Origin: Paenibacillus lemnae | GTDB lineage: Bacteria; Bacillota; Bacilli; Paenibacillales; Paenibacillaceae | Assembly: GCF_012933385.1 (NCBI RefSeq) | Contig: NZ_JABBPN010000001.1 | Coordinates: 248,001-312,000 of the forward strand | Direction: 5' to 3' | Length of the DNA stretch: 64,000 nt | In this document: piece after piece, positions 8,915 to 17,564 of the stretch | How the letters are laid out: the number at the start of each line of letters is the position of its first letter | Position numbering within the stretch: the first letter of the stretch is position 1 | Notes under the pieces: model-generated | What the model saw: the letters and a program-made list of their open reading frames with translations, nothing else | Told to the model about the DNA's origin: nothing | The model's database searches: none | Position numbers and translations under genes: made by a program

Positions 8915-9725
8915 TCACTTTTGAGATTTTTTATAGGCAGCCGGAGATTGGCCAATGACGGATTTGAAATCTTTAATGAAATGGGCCTGGTCAAAATAAC
9001 CCAGCTGCACCGCCAGCTCCGCCCATGGCAAAGCTTCATCCTGCTCCAGGCGTTCTGCGGCTTCCTGAAGCCGGAACCGCTTGATGACCCATTTGGGCGT
9101 GACGCCGACATAACGGCCAAACAGCCGCTGCAGCTGACGTATGGTAAGCCCGCTTATTTCACACATGTGCTCCACCTTGATGATCGACCTGTCGTTCATC
9201 GTTTCACTCACAATGGAGGCTGCAAGTTCTGCCTGTGCATCACGTTCCGGCAGCCAGTTCAACATGGCGAGCTCGGCTAGTCTGGCCATGGCCGCATCAT
9301 CAGCTGCGTTTAGTACGAGATCCCTCCAGGGATGGATGTCATGTCCGAACACATGGGACGCTTCGACCGTCATACCGGTCAGTCTGGACACATTTTGCTG
9401 CCAAAACGGAAAGAACCCTCCCGCTTTGAACTTGACGCCCAGCACTGTTCCAGATCCGGATAACGTACGTTCAAACGGACGTGCCGGAATGCCGTACAGC
9501 AGCACCCGGCGCCCATTGATCATGCTCGAAGGCCAGATTTACATTGGGATATGACAACACCTTTTGGGAATAGGGAGGATCATCCTGCTGTACGTAGCGG
9601 ATCGCCCAGAAGTGCTCCACAAAGGGCTTAAGCGGAGGTCCCGGCTCGAAACGGGATAGTGAAAATTTATTTCTTCCTGCCGCTGCGCGCAGAATTCCGC
9701 GGTTTGAGCTGTTGATGTCCGTCAT
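8915..9725 (-). pseudogene. AraC-family regulator disrupted by a frameshift
   Basis: The N-terminal part (from ATG 9725, RBS AAGGGAGGCGG) encodes FEPGPPLKPFVEHFWAIRY...SYPNVNLAFE. It then leaves frame near 9500-9530, and the following frame continues with RVLLYGIPARPFERTL and a complete C-terminal AraC HTH pair (ISGLTIRQLQRLFGRYVGV...LAVQLGYFDQAHFIKDFKS). The span is 811 bases, one more than a multiple of three, so a single inserted base near GATCAATGGG explains it. Both halves are otherwise well preserved, pointing to a recent mutation or a sequencing error. It probably controlled the divergent VOC gene. Confidence 0.85.
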
Positions 9726-9884
9726 TTTGGCAATCCGCCTCCCTTTGAGGAACCTGTCCCAATGTCGCTTTTTTACAATACATGGGGTTTGCTTTTCTAT
9801 AATAATACTAGAAGACGATGAGTAGATGCGCAACACGTTAGCAGGTTGTTTGGAGAAATAAAATCAAATTTTAGGAGGATCCAA

Positions 9885-10403
9885 ATGGACAATAAGCAGG
9901 CTCATGCAGGAGTAACCGGGACGCACACCCATAACGGAATGCCCAAAACGTACACTTCCATTACGCCATTTATCGTGGTGAATAACCCTGGACAAGCCAT
10001 TGAATTTTACGAAACCACATTTGGAGCTGTGGCTAAAAGTGTCACAGAGGTCGGAGAGGGAGACCGCAAAATGATCATCCACGCAGACATTGACTTTGGA
10101 ACTGGTTATCTGCAGCTGGGAGCGGTCAACCCGGATTATCATCTTGTTTCGCCACCTGGCGAAGGAAATGCTTGCTACTCCTTGGGCATCTATGTGCCGG
10201 ATGTCGATCAGACCCTGGCTGTGGCAGTGGCGAACGGCGCTGTGGTCAGAGAACCGGCTGCCGATTTTGTCTCGGGTGATCGGTTCTGCAGCATTTTGGA
10301 TCCGTTCGGCATCCGGTGGTCGATCATGACACGCACCCAGGATATTTCGGAAGAAGAGAGCTTCCGCAGGGTGGCTGAATGGAGCAGCAGCTTGGGGCAG
10401 TGA
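9885..10403 (+). CDS. VOC-family protein (glyoxalase/PhnB-like)
   Basis: 172 residues with the paired beta-alpha-beta fold of the vicinal oxygen chelate superfamily: ITPFIVVNNPGQAIEFYETTFGA at the N-terminal module and FCSILDPFGIRWSIMT at the C-terminal one, the pattern of PhnB-type proteins. Enzymatic activity is not predictable. The Gly/His-rich N-terminus (about 1-25) is unusual. ATG 9885 has TTAGGAGG upstream. It is transcribed away from the broken AraC gene, a frequent regulator/target layout. Confidence 0.85.
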   Translation: MDNKQAHAGVTGTHTHNGMPKTYTSITPFIVVNNPGQAIEFYETTFGAVAKSVTEVGEGDRKMIIHADIDFGTGYLQLGAVNPDYHLVSPPGEGNACYSLGIYVPDVDQTLAVAVANGAVVREPAADFVSGDRFCSILDPFGIRWSIMTRTQDISEEESFRRVAEWSSSLGQ

Positions 10404-10417
10404 GAACTGAGGTTATT

Positions 10418-10579
10418 ATGAACAGGCAACGATTAATAGAGTTGTATCAGAGGCTTGCTGCAGCTGAGACACAAAGCGGTTCCGGGATCGAAAGGAAAAC
10501 TCATGCTGATGCGATGAAAAGTCTGAGGAGTCAAATCCATGAACAAGGAAAATATATCGTGAACCCGAAGCTCCCTTGA
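10418..10579 (+). CDS. Small hypothetical protein
   Basis: 53 residues beginning MNRQRLIELYQRLAAAETQ, hydrophilic and probably alpha-helical. CTGAGG precedes ATG 10418, which lies 14 bases after the VOC stop, and a terminator overlaps its 3' end, so the two genes look like one transcript. No family recognised. Confidence 0.55.
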   Translation: MNRQRLIELYQRLAAAETQSGSGIERKTHADAMKSLRSQIHEQGKYIVNPKLP

Positions 10580-10598
10580 AATAGGGGGCTTTTTTATT
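10568..10598 (+). terminator. Intrinsic terminator after VOC/small-ORF unit
   Basis: AGCTCCC / GGGGGCT stem followed by TTTTTTA; it overlaps the stop codon of the 53-residue ORF. Confidence 0.8.
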
Positions 10599-10682
10599 CC
10601 CTGGAAATGCCCTTGTGTTCCCTGCGGAATTTTGGGACAATGAAGGTTGATTCGGATCATGAAGACTGGAAAGGATGCAATA

Positions 10683-11744
10683 ATGAATACACCATCCATT
10701 TATGGATTAACTTTAGAACAGCTGACGGCATGGCTTCAGGAGCGGGGACACAAGAAATCACGGGCAGCCGGCGTATGGAACGCACTGTACCGCGAACGTG
10801 TCACCAATTTCGGGGATATGAAAGACGTCCATTCGGAATGTGTAAAGCTGCTTCAGGAGCATTTCTCTATTTTGACGCTGCAAGAACATACCAAACAGGA
10901 GTCGGTGGACGGAACCGTCAAATTCCTGCTTACCTTGAAAGACGGCAATCTGATTGAAACGGTGCTCATGCGCCACAAGTTTGGTCTGTCGGTCTGCGTG
11001 ACGACGCAGGTGGGCTGCAACATCGGGTGCAGCTTTTGTGCCAGCGGTTTGTTGAAGAAAAGCCGGGACCTCACGAGCGGCGAGATTGTGGAGCAGGTTA
11101 TGAAAGTACAGCACCATCTTGACCGTGAAGGACGCGGGGAGCGGGTCAGCCATATCGTCGTGATGGGCATTGGCGAGCCGTTTGACAATTTTGAGCACAT
11201 GTCCAATTTTATCCGTGTCATCAAGGACCATAAGGGTCTGGCGATCGGTCCGAGACATATCACCGTCTCCACCAGCGGGCTCGCCCCCAAAATCATCGAG
11301 TTTGCCGACAGTGATCTTCAGGTTAACCTGGCCCTCTCGCTGCATGCGCCGAACAATGAGCTTAGGACCCGCATCATGATGATTAACCGGGCTTATCCGC
11401 TGGAAGTGCTGATGCCGGCGATCGACTATTATCTGGAGAAAAGCAACCGCCGCATTACGCTGGAGTATATATTGCTCAAGGACGTCAATGATCAAAAGGA
11501 ACATGCCCTGGAGCTGGCTGAGCTGATAGGACACCGCCGGAGTATGGCAAACGTGAATTTGATCCCTTACAACCCTGTGGATGAGCACAGCCAGTATCAG
11601 CGCAGCACGCAGGAGTCTATCACGGTCTTTTACGATACGCTCAAAAAGCAGGGTGTCAGCGTCAGTGTCCGGCTGGAGCACGGCACCGATATCGACGCCG
11701 CCTGCGGACAGCTGCGCAGCAAGCAGATCAAGAAGGCCCAATAA
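10683..11744 (+). CDS. rlmN: 23S rRNA (adenine-C2) methyltransferase, radical SAM (RlmN family)
   Basis: Methylates C2 of A2503 in 23S rRNA and, in bifunctional members, A37 of tRNA, using a [4Fe-4S] cluster and two SAM. The radical SAM triad is in [16 protein letters not shown], the SAM-binding GIGEPFDN follows, and the methyl-carrier cysteine lies in the C-terminal DIDAACGQL. 353 residues, normal for the family. ATG 10683 is preferred over the upstream in-frame ATG because AAAGGATG precedes it. It sits alone before greA rather than in the usual prpC-prkC neighbourhood, so it may be a paralogue. Cfr is less likely given the close RlmN-like core. Confidence 0.92.
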   Translation: MNTPSIYGLTLEQLTAWLQERGHKKSRAAGVWNALYRERVTNFGDMKDVHSECVKLLQEHFSILTLQEHTKQESVDGTVKFLLTLKDGNLIETVLMRHKFGLSVCVTTQVGCNIGCSFCASGLLKKSRDLTSGEIVEQVMKVQHHLDREGRGERVSHIVVMGIGEPFDNFEHMSNFIRVIKDHKGLAIGPRHITVSTSGLAPKIIEFADSDLQVNLALSLHAPNNELRTRIMMINRAYPLEVLMPAIDYYLEKSNRRITLEYILLKDVNDQKEHALELAELIGHRRSMANVNLIPYNPVDEHSQYQRSTQESITVFYDTLKKQGVSVSVRLEHGTDIDAACGQLRSKQIKKAQ

Positions 11745-11795
11745 GGGAACCTAATTAGGGAAAATTATAAATTTATAGCAGGGAGCTGTTGCAAC

Positions 11796-12278
11796 ATGGC
11801 CCATGAAGAAGAGGTAATTGTTACCGCGGAAGGATATGCGAAGCTGGAAGAAGAGATGCAGTATCTGAAAGAGGTCAAGCGCAAGGAGCTGGCGGAGCGG
11901 CTGAAGGTGGCCATCAGCTACGGTGATCTGAAGGAGAACAGTGAATACCATTCGGCCAAGGATGACCAGGCCTTTATGGAGACTCGTATTCTCATACTGG
12001 AGAAAATGCTGCGCAAAGCGAAGGTCGTGGACGCCGGCAAGATTGATCTCAACCGGGTCAGCGTAGGATCCATTGCCGTGTTGAAGGATATTGAGTTTAA
12101 CGAGACGGTCGAATACCGAATTGTCGGCCCGGCTGAAGCGGATGTGATGGACAATAAAATCTCCTATGAAAGCCCGCTCGGCAAAGAACTGATGGGCAAA
12201 GAAGTCGGCAGTGTCGTGCACGTAACCGCACCTATGGGTGTCATTCAGTATAAGCTGCTTGAAATTAAAATGAACTAG
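11796..12278 (+). CDS. greA: Transcription elongation factor GreA
   Basis: Binds RNA polymerase and stimulates cleavage of backtracked transcripts. The N-terminal coiled coil carries the acidic tip (YGDLKENSEYHSAKDDQAFME, about 42-62) and the C-terminal domain ends APMGVIQYKLLEI. 160 residues, standard length. CAGGGAGC precedes ATG 11796. It follows rlmN by 51 bases and is closed by a strong terminator. Confidence 0.97.
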   Translation: MAHEEEVIVTAEGYAKLEEEMQYLKEVKRKELAERLKVAISYGDLKENSEYHSAKDDQAFMETRILILEKMLRKAKVVDAGKIDLNRVSVGSIAVLKDIEFNETVEYRIVGPAEADVMDNKISYESPLGKELMGKEVGSVVHVTAPMGVIQYKLLEIKMN

Positions 12279-12304
12279 AGCTGGCGGCAGTGCCGCTATG
12301 AAGA

Positions 12305-12341
12305 AACAGGCCTCCCTTCTGTAGAAGGGGGGCCTGTTTTG
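12305..12341 (+). terminator. Intrinsic terminator after greA
   Basis: AAACAGGCCTCCCTTC, loop TGTA, GAAGGGGGGCCTGTTTT. Confidence 0.9.
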
Positions 12342-12526
12342 GGTGCGTTCGGCTTGGGCGATCACCTGGTGGTGAAAGTCTGGCTGCGGGAGAAATTTTG
12401 TTTCTTAGGGGTAACTATATCCATTTTTTAACGGCTTGTACTACCATATCCTGATTTCTGGCGGATGCAGCAGCTAATACAGAATAATTGGCCACCTCCA
12501 TTACTAGCAACGGTAATATTGGAATT

Positions 12527-12711
12527 TCTAACGGACACTGAGTCCGTTAGACGTCCAAAATGAGTGCTTTATCATTTCTAACGGACCCTCAGTCCGTTAG
12601 AGCGTTTAGAACGCTATTATTAGCGCGGATTTGTGCTCTAACGGACTGTATGTCCGTTAAAAATTGAATATCCCCGTATTTATAGCTCTAACGGACTGTA
12701 TGTCCGTTAGA
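12527..12711. repeat. Array of four 25-base palindromes (TCTAACGGAC family)
   Basis: Four units with arms TCTAACGGAC and GTCCGTTAGA around a 5-base centre start at 12527, 12577, 12637 and 12687, giving steps of 50, 60 and 50. Unit 3 has a changed right end (GTTAAA). Spacers of 25, 35 and 25 bases are unrelated to each other. It lies in the 641-base convergent gap between greA and the alpha/beta hydrolase gene. To its right (about 12745-12845) a TTCGCACCGTAAT motif occurs twice as a direct repeat; no gene is visible in this gap. Confidence 0.85.
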
Positions 12712-12919
12712 GCAGCTTCCGCTTTTGATAGCCTACGCATTTTGTTCTTCGCACCGTAATACACCTTGTTGTCGTCATATTCAGCTTATTCATCGCACCT
12801 CGCACTTCGCGTTTCGCACCGTAATGACCCATATTGTCGCCAGAGGCGCTTTCGGCGCATTCCCGCGGCCAGGGCTTGCAATCAGGATCCATCATTCCCG
12901 ATTCATGAGCCCGGATCCA

Positions 12920-13768
12920 TCACCTTATAAACTGCAGCAGCCCCTGATTGAGCTCCGTCATCTGGTCGATGACCGACCCGTGGCCGCTGTTCTGGAGAAT
13001 GTACAGATGCGAGCCACGGATGCCCTGCTGCAGCGCACGGCCGCTCTGGATGGGTACGATCTGGTCATGAAGTCCATGGAAAATCACGGTAGGCACCTGG
13101 ATCCAGGCAAGGTCGCCCCGCAGGTCGCTGTCCCTAAGCGTAACCAGCTGCTGAATGGTGGCGTACGAGGCCCCCTCCAGGCCCATATCTACGAACCAGT
13201 TCAGCATGCCTTGGCCCAGGTTGCGATTAAAGAACTGCAGGCTTAAATCCTCCAGCATTTTGGGACGGTTATGTGCGGTCTGCTGGATCAGGTCATTCAC
13301 CTGGGCTAGCGGCAGGCCATACGGATAGTCAGGACGCTGGGTAAACAGCGGAGCGGCGGCATCAATCAGGACCAGCTTAGATATCCGGTCGCCGCTGTAA
13401 CGTGACATATACCGGATGGAGATCGCACCGCCGATCGAAAAGCCGACCAGTACGGCATTCCGGATATCCAGCTGCTGCAACACTTCATGAAGATCATCTG
13501 CCAGCCGGTCATACGAGTAGCCGTGCCAAGGCTTGTCGGATTGCCCGAAGCCCCGCTGATCCAGTGCAATGCATCGGAAGTCGTACTGGGGCAGCACGTT
13601 AAGCTGGTACTCAAACATATTGTGATTCAGCGGCCAGCCGTGTACAAATACGACGGGAGAGCTTCCTGCTCCTGTCCCCGCTCCCGTTTCCGTTCCTGTT
13701 TCAGTTCCCGGTTCCGGGCGGATATCCTGAACAAAGAGCCGGACCCCGGGTTCAACCTCAATATACAT
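12920..13768 (-). CDS. Alpha/beta hydrolase
   Basis: 282-residue cytoplasmic hydrolase. Oxyanion-hole motif HGWPLNH (about 44), nucleophile elbow GFSIGG, acid in FHGLHDQIVP and catalytic His in NSGHGS form a complete triad. It resembles haloperoxidase or epoxide-hydrolase-like members; the substrate is unknown. The N-terminus contains a short Gly/Thr/Glu low-complexity run encoded by a hexamer-like repeat (13664-13715), absent from the normal fold and probably a slippage expansion between the first two strands. Start ATG 13768 has AAGGTGG upstream. It may follow the DUF4838 gene in one transcript (177-base gap). Confidence 0.88.
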   Translation of the reverse strand: MYIEVEPGVRLFVQDIRPEPGTETGTETGAGTGAGSSPVVFVHGWPLNHNMFEYQLNVLPQYDFRCIALDQRGFGQSDKPWHGYSYDRLADDLHEVLQQLDIRNAVLVGFSIGGAISIRYMSRYSGDRISKLVLIDAAAPLFTQRPDYPYGLPLAQVNDLIQQTAHNRPKMLEDLSLQFFNRNLGQGMLNWFVDMGLEGASYATIQQLVTLRDSDLRGDLAWIQVPTVIFHGLHDQIVPIQSGRALQQGIRGSHLYILQNSGHGSVIDQMTELNQGLLQFIR

Positions 13769-13945
13769 CGGTACGAAACCACCTTTCCTTGAATCCAGAA
13801 ATGCGGGTAAAGGTTAAAGCGTATCTTTCGATGTATATGCGGTCAGGGGTTGTCTGCAGCTCTTTTTTTAGAAGAAACCGCTTGAATGGAGCAGCGGTCA
13901 TCCCCTACCGTGTCACAGCATCCCCGCGCCAAGCGGCAGCATCTC

Positions 13946-15628
13946 CTACTCTGCCGCAGCATCTCCGCGCCAAGCCGATTCCAGCTGCTCCGACAGCGTA
14001 ATCAGATGACGGATATAGGTGCCAGCCTGGCTGTTCGCCAGCGCTTCAGAAGGAGAGCCGTACGCCTTGCGGAGCTCTTCATTCATCTCCTGAAGCAGTG
14101 CAGACACTTGCGGGCGGCGTTCTTCCTGCTCTGATATGCGGGCGGTATCCACCACCCTGCCCGGGAACAGCGGGATGTTCCAGGCCGTAACGCTGGTCAC
14201 ATGTCGCTCTATGGCCTGCATCCAGGTCTGGGCCAGATCTCGATCTTCCTCCTGATAATAAAGATAGTAGTCATCCAGGATGTGCGCCAGATCATCGCCC
14301 CACACGGCCCGGCTGAACACGTAGCTGTTCATGCCAGTCGCCCACTTCCACGGATAGTCGGGATAACCGGGACAAGGGACGATGAGGTTCGTCATGCCAT
14401 CAACGCCTATGCTCTGATAGAAGGTAATGTCCGCCGCAATTGTGGACGGGATACTTGGGAAGAGGGGCGAGAACATAAAATGATCGCTGTAATATTCGAA
14501 CACCGTCAGCGTTCTTTCATGACGGTGCACCTCCTGCAGCCAATCCTGCAGGGCCCCTATTGCCCGCTGGTCATCTCCTGCCGGAGCGGAGTCAATTGGA
14601 TGACGGTAATCACGGCCCCAGTAGGCCAGCAGGGTATCCGCCTGCTTCGCTCCTGACACATGGCTGCGCTCCAGCATATCCCATGCCAGGCCGGCATTAT
14701 AGGCGATATGCTCTACTTCCAGCTGTGGCAGTGCAAGGCGCAGGTGGTTGGCTAGCCGGTCGGTAAAGGCCAGATACTGCTCCAGAAAGGCGCCGTCCTG
14801 CTTGGCAGGAAGATCCTCAGGCCAGAGGGATACGCGGGTCAGCCCCGGTACTTCCCGGCAGTAGGCAGCAATCTGGTCGAACACGGTTTCCTGCCAGCTG
14901 AGATCGGCATAATCAAGCTGCTGTTTGGCGGTATAGGGATGATCGGCAGACAGGCTGGTGTCTGCTTCCTGCGGCTTCAGGAAAAATTTCATGCTGTGCC
15001 CGCCCAGGGTCAGCTCAAGTCCTCTTTTGACAATTTCAGGCCCGGCCACATCCTTGATCTTGTCCCAAAGCGTAAAGGTAAAGAAAATCTCATTCGCCCG
15101 GTTCTTGGCCATCCAATCCACCATATCCACAATGTATGCCGGATCATAGAGGTTCTCAATGACAAATCCACGGCGTTTGAACAGCGGGGTAACCAGGCTT
15201 CGGCTCTTGGTGGGGTTCCCGGATTCATTCTCAGAAGCGCTGGGCTCGCTCTCCATCACCTGTGCTTTCTCTGGTGCAGAGACAGCCGGATTTTCACCCG
15301 GATAAATCCAGTGAATGCCAAGGGCCTGGCGGTAAGTCTCGTAAACGGCATACAGCACAGCCCGCGGAGAGGCTCCGCTCAGAATAATCCGCTCTGGAAG
15401 GATCTCGATATAATAGCTGTCCTGCATAAGGCCGGGTTTGGAGAGAGCTTCCTGCATGTGCGGCGCATCGGTTTGCAGGGTGATGGCATCCCAAATATCA
15501 ATATGTATCGGAGTTTCCGGATGCTGCCCTGGAATCAGCCCAAAGCGCTCTTGCAGCGCGGTCCACTCCTGGGATGCAAATGTGATAACGGGATCCTTCG
15601 AGTGGCTGACGAGGTTGACATTGTTCAC
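13946..15628 (-). CDS. DUF4838-type protein with glycosidase-like architecture
   Basis: 560 residues without signal peptide. The N-terminus (IILSGASPRAVLYAVYETYRQALGIHWIYPGE, about 78-110) resembles the small alpha/beta domain found ahead of catalytic barrels in GH20, GH67 and GH84 enzymes, and the centre looks like a TIM barrel (KRRGFVIENLYDP, NEIFFTFTLWD, VSLWPEDLPA, TVFEYYSDHFMF). This matches DUF4838 proteins, probably uncharacterised glycoside hydrolases. Residues 128-145 are a Ser/Glu-rich insertion. Start is GTG 15628 with AGGAGG seven bases upstream. Lack of a signal peptide suggests action on imported oligosaccharides. Confidence 0.7.
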   Translation of the reverse strand: MNNVNLVSHSKDPVITFASQEWTALQERFGLIPGQHPETPIHIDIWDAITLQTDAPHMQEALSKPGLMQDSYYIEILPERIILSGASPRAVLYAVYETYRQALGIHWIYPGENPAVSAPEKAQVMESEPSASENESGNPTKSRSLVTPLFKRRGFVIENLYDPAYIVDMVDWMAKNRANEIFFTFTLWDKIKDVAGPEIVKRGLELTLGGHSMKFFLKPQEADTSLSADHPYTAKQQLDYADLSWQETVFDQIAAYCREVPGLTRVSLWPEDLPAKQDGAFLEQYLAFTDRLANHLRLALPQLEVEHIAYNAGLAWDMLERSHVSGAKQADTLLAYWGRDYRHPIDSAPAGDDQRAIGALQDWLQEVHRHERTLTVFEYYSDHFMFSPLFPSIPSTIAADITFYQSIGVDGMTNLIVPCPGYPDYPWKWATGMNSYVFSRAVWGDDLAHILDDYYLYYQEEDRDLAQTWMQAIERHVTSVTAWNIPLFPGRVVDTARISEQEERRPQVSALLQEMNEELRKAYGSPSEALANSQAGTYIRHLITLSEQLESAWRGDAAAE

Positions 15629-15809
15629 GGATATAGCCTCCTGTAGCTGCTACCGTTACGACAGCGCTTGTCTGGTTCGTGTATGGTTCATATTTTGACA
15701 CCATTATAGCATGCCTGCTTCTTCCGAAGGGAGTTCTTTGGCCGATGTCCTCAAAGCCGCATGCTTGGTGTATAATAAGGGATAGAGCTTTTGATGAAAG
15801 GATGGTACC

Positions 15810-16091
15810 ATGCTGGAAATTACCGAATATACGGCCGAATATATTAAAGATCCTTTTGGAATCCTGACCGGAAAAAGGTATGAGTTTGTGCTGGATCTGA
15901 GCGTCCCGGAGGACGACGAGCTGCACCAGGAGCACGGTGTGTATCTTCGCGTCATCTACCTTGCGGACGAGGAACGGATTGTGAAATATGATTTTTACGA
16001 ACGGGTGACTGATCAATATTTGGATTTTGACATGGAGCCTGAGGAAGAGGAACAGCTGACGGCGTTTTGCAAGGAGCATTTGCCGGAGTAA
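15810..16091 (+). CDS. DUF6509-like conserved hypothetical protein
   Basis: 93-residue acidic cytoplasmic protein (MLEITEYTAEYIKDPFGIL...DLSVPEDDELHQEHGVYLR) resembling a small Bacillales family I associate with DUF6509; function unknown. AAAGGATGG precedes ATG 15810. A perfect hairpin terminator follows. Confidence 0.75.
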   Translation: MLEITEYTAEYIKDPFGILTGKRYEFVLDLSVPEDDELHQEHGVYLRVIYLADEERIVKYDFYERVTDQYLDFDMEPEEEEQLTAFCKEHLPE

Positions 16092-16107
16092 GGGTTCAAG
16101 CAGGGGT

Positions 16108-16145
16108 AAACTAAAGAGACACCACAGTGGTGTCTCTTTAGTTTT
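16108..16145. terminator. Bidirectional terminator
   Basis: Perfect 18-base arms, AAACTAAAGAGACACCAC and its complement, with a two-base loop, between convergent genes. Confidence 0.92.
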
Positions 16146-17401
16146 TATGGAATTAGAATGGTCTTGTTATAATTATGCTCCTGCTGGGCTTCATCGGTTA
16201 CACGTACATCCATGGTCCATGAACCATGGTCGATGATAAAGTTACCGTCAGCTTCATAAGTGTATTTATCGAATCCTTCGAATCCGTAAGGATCTGGCCC
16301 GCCTTCCATGTAAATCATAGGCGCCTCCCTCTTGTTTTGGTCATGCTGAAAGACAACTTCGGTTGAGTTTGGTTGTCCCATGCCACTTGGCAGCCAGATG
16401 CTTAAAGTGACATTCTGTTTTCCATCGCTGTGATCTCGAACTCTAAGCGTCATGTGCGCATCCTCTCCCATGACATGCCAGTAAATCGGCTCTTTGAGCA
16501 TAGTGCTGCTAATAACAGGAGAGGGGCTGGTGACGGATATCAGAAGCACGAATATCATTAAACTTAATGTAAGTAGAAGACTTTGTTTATATTGTGAAAA
16601 CCTGCTTGCCTCGTGATCGCCCGTCTCCTTCCAACGTCGGTAATCTTTTGCTGCGGTATAGACAATAAAGAGGCTTAAAGACATTTTGATCAAAAACATA
16701 ATGCCATTCTGCCCGCTGATCCATTCTATCGACGTATTTGAGCTGAGTACTAATTCCAATAGGCCTGATAAAACAATGCAGCATAAAGCTGCAGTAGACC
16801 AGATCATGAATCTGTAGCTGTAGGATGCAATTCCGGGATGTGGAGGCTCAGTTTTCCATGATAATGCTGCATGGGTCGAGAGGGCTCCACCAAACCAGAT
16901 AGCACTCGCTGTGATCTGAATACTGGCAGCCAGCACTGAGATCAAGCCCTCTAGTGACATGGAAGCTTGAATACTCTCTTCGTGCAAAAATATTACAAGG
17001 ATTAATGCGCACAAAGCCCTCATGTAGTTCAGAAATTTAGAGTAAGGCTTCTCCTCCCATACAATTAAAAGCCATATGATTGCAAACGTTATTTTCACCA
17101 GGGTGAGTGTATTATTGGATGCTGTGAGCATGATGATATACAATGCCGCAATGGCCGCAGCCCGCTCGATTTTTAAAATCACGGACCTGGCTTTGTGTCC
17201 ACCAGAAGCATTAGAGACAGGAGATATAGCAGCACGAAATATATTAATCCCTATAAGAATTATAATGGAGCCTATTTCTATCAAATCTACTAATTTTCCG
17301 AATAAATCCATCCATGCTAAGCTTCCTTCCGCATGAATATGCTCATGTCCGTGTGCGGACACTTGTCGTCCTGCAGCCAGTCCTCTGATGAAAACAAACA
17401 T
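16145..17401 (-). CDS. CopD-family copper resistance/transport membrane protein
   Basis: 418 residues with about eight hydrophobic segments, then an extracytoplasmic C-terminal domain (about 310-418) of YtkA/FixH-like character (ILKEPIYWHVMGEDAHMTLRVRD...DHGSWTMDVRVTDEA). A His-rich stretch HGHEHIHAEG sits near the N-terminus. The membrane core resembles CopD, linked to copper import across the membrane. ATG 17401 is chosen because GGGAGAG lies 8 bases upstream; an in-frame TTG at 17416 is weaker. The base composition is more AT-rich than neighbours, and the gene is isolated from csoR/copA at 30 kb. Confidence 0.7.
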   Translation of the reverse strand: MFVFIRGLAAGRQVSAHGHEHIHAEGSLAWMDLFGKLVDLIEIGSIIILIGINIFRAAISPVSNASGGHKARSVILKIERAAAIAALYIIMLTASNNTLTLVKITFAIIWLLIVWEEKPYSKFLNYMRALCALILVIFLHEESIQASMSLEGLISVLAASIQITASAIWFGGALSTHAALSWKTEPPHPGIASYSYRFMIWSTAALCCIVLSGLLELVLSSNTSIEWISGQNGIMFLIKMSLSLFIVYTAAKDYRRWKETGDHEASRFSQYKQSLLLTLSLMIFVLLISVTSPSPVISSTMLKEPIYWHVMGEDAHMTLRVRDHSDGKQNVTLSIWLPSGMGQPNSTEVVFQHDQNKREAPMIYMEGGPDPYGFEGFDKYTYEADGNFIIDHGSWTMDVRVTDEAQQEHNYNKTILIP

Positions 17402-17430
17402 ATTAGTCTCTCCCAAATATATAAGTTGTA

Positions 17431-17467
17431 AAAAAATAAGCGCCTGCCATGAGTCAGGCAGCGCTTA
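17431..17467 (-). terminator. Terminator of the ABC/PfpI operon
   Basis: Read leftward: AAGCGCTGCC...GGCAGGCGCTT with one bulge, followed by ATTTTTTT. It lies about 100 bases after the last gene of the operon. Confidence 0.75.
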
Positions 17468-17564
17468 TAATCAATGATGAATGCTCCATACCCGGCAAGC
17501 AGTTCTTTAAAGGAACCTTCACCTAAGCAGTACAGGCAGCCCGCATTCTCCCTTTGCAGTATTG

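Noticed and set aside
10683..11744. Cfr-type resistance methyltransferase
   Set aside because: The core sequence follows RlmN ([24 protein letters not shown]), and the Cfr N-terminal pattern is absent.
12527..12711. Regularly spaced 25-base repeats as a CRISPR array
   Set aside because: Units are full palindromes, spacers are 25/35/25 bases, only four units exist and no cas gene is in the window.
12745..12845. Direct repeat TTCGCACCGTAAT as a mobile-element footprint
   Set aside because: Only two short imperfect copies, no inverted ends and no transposase.
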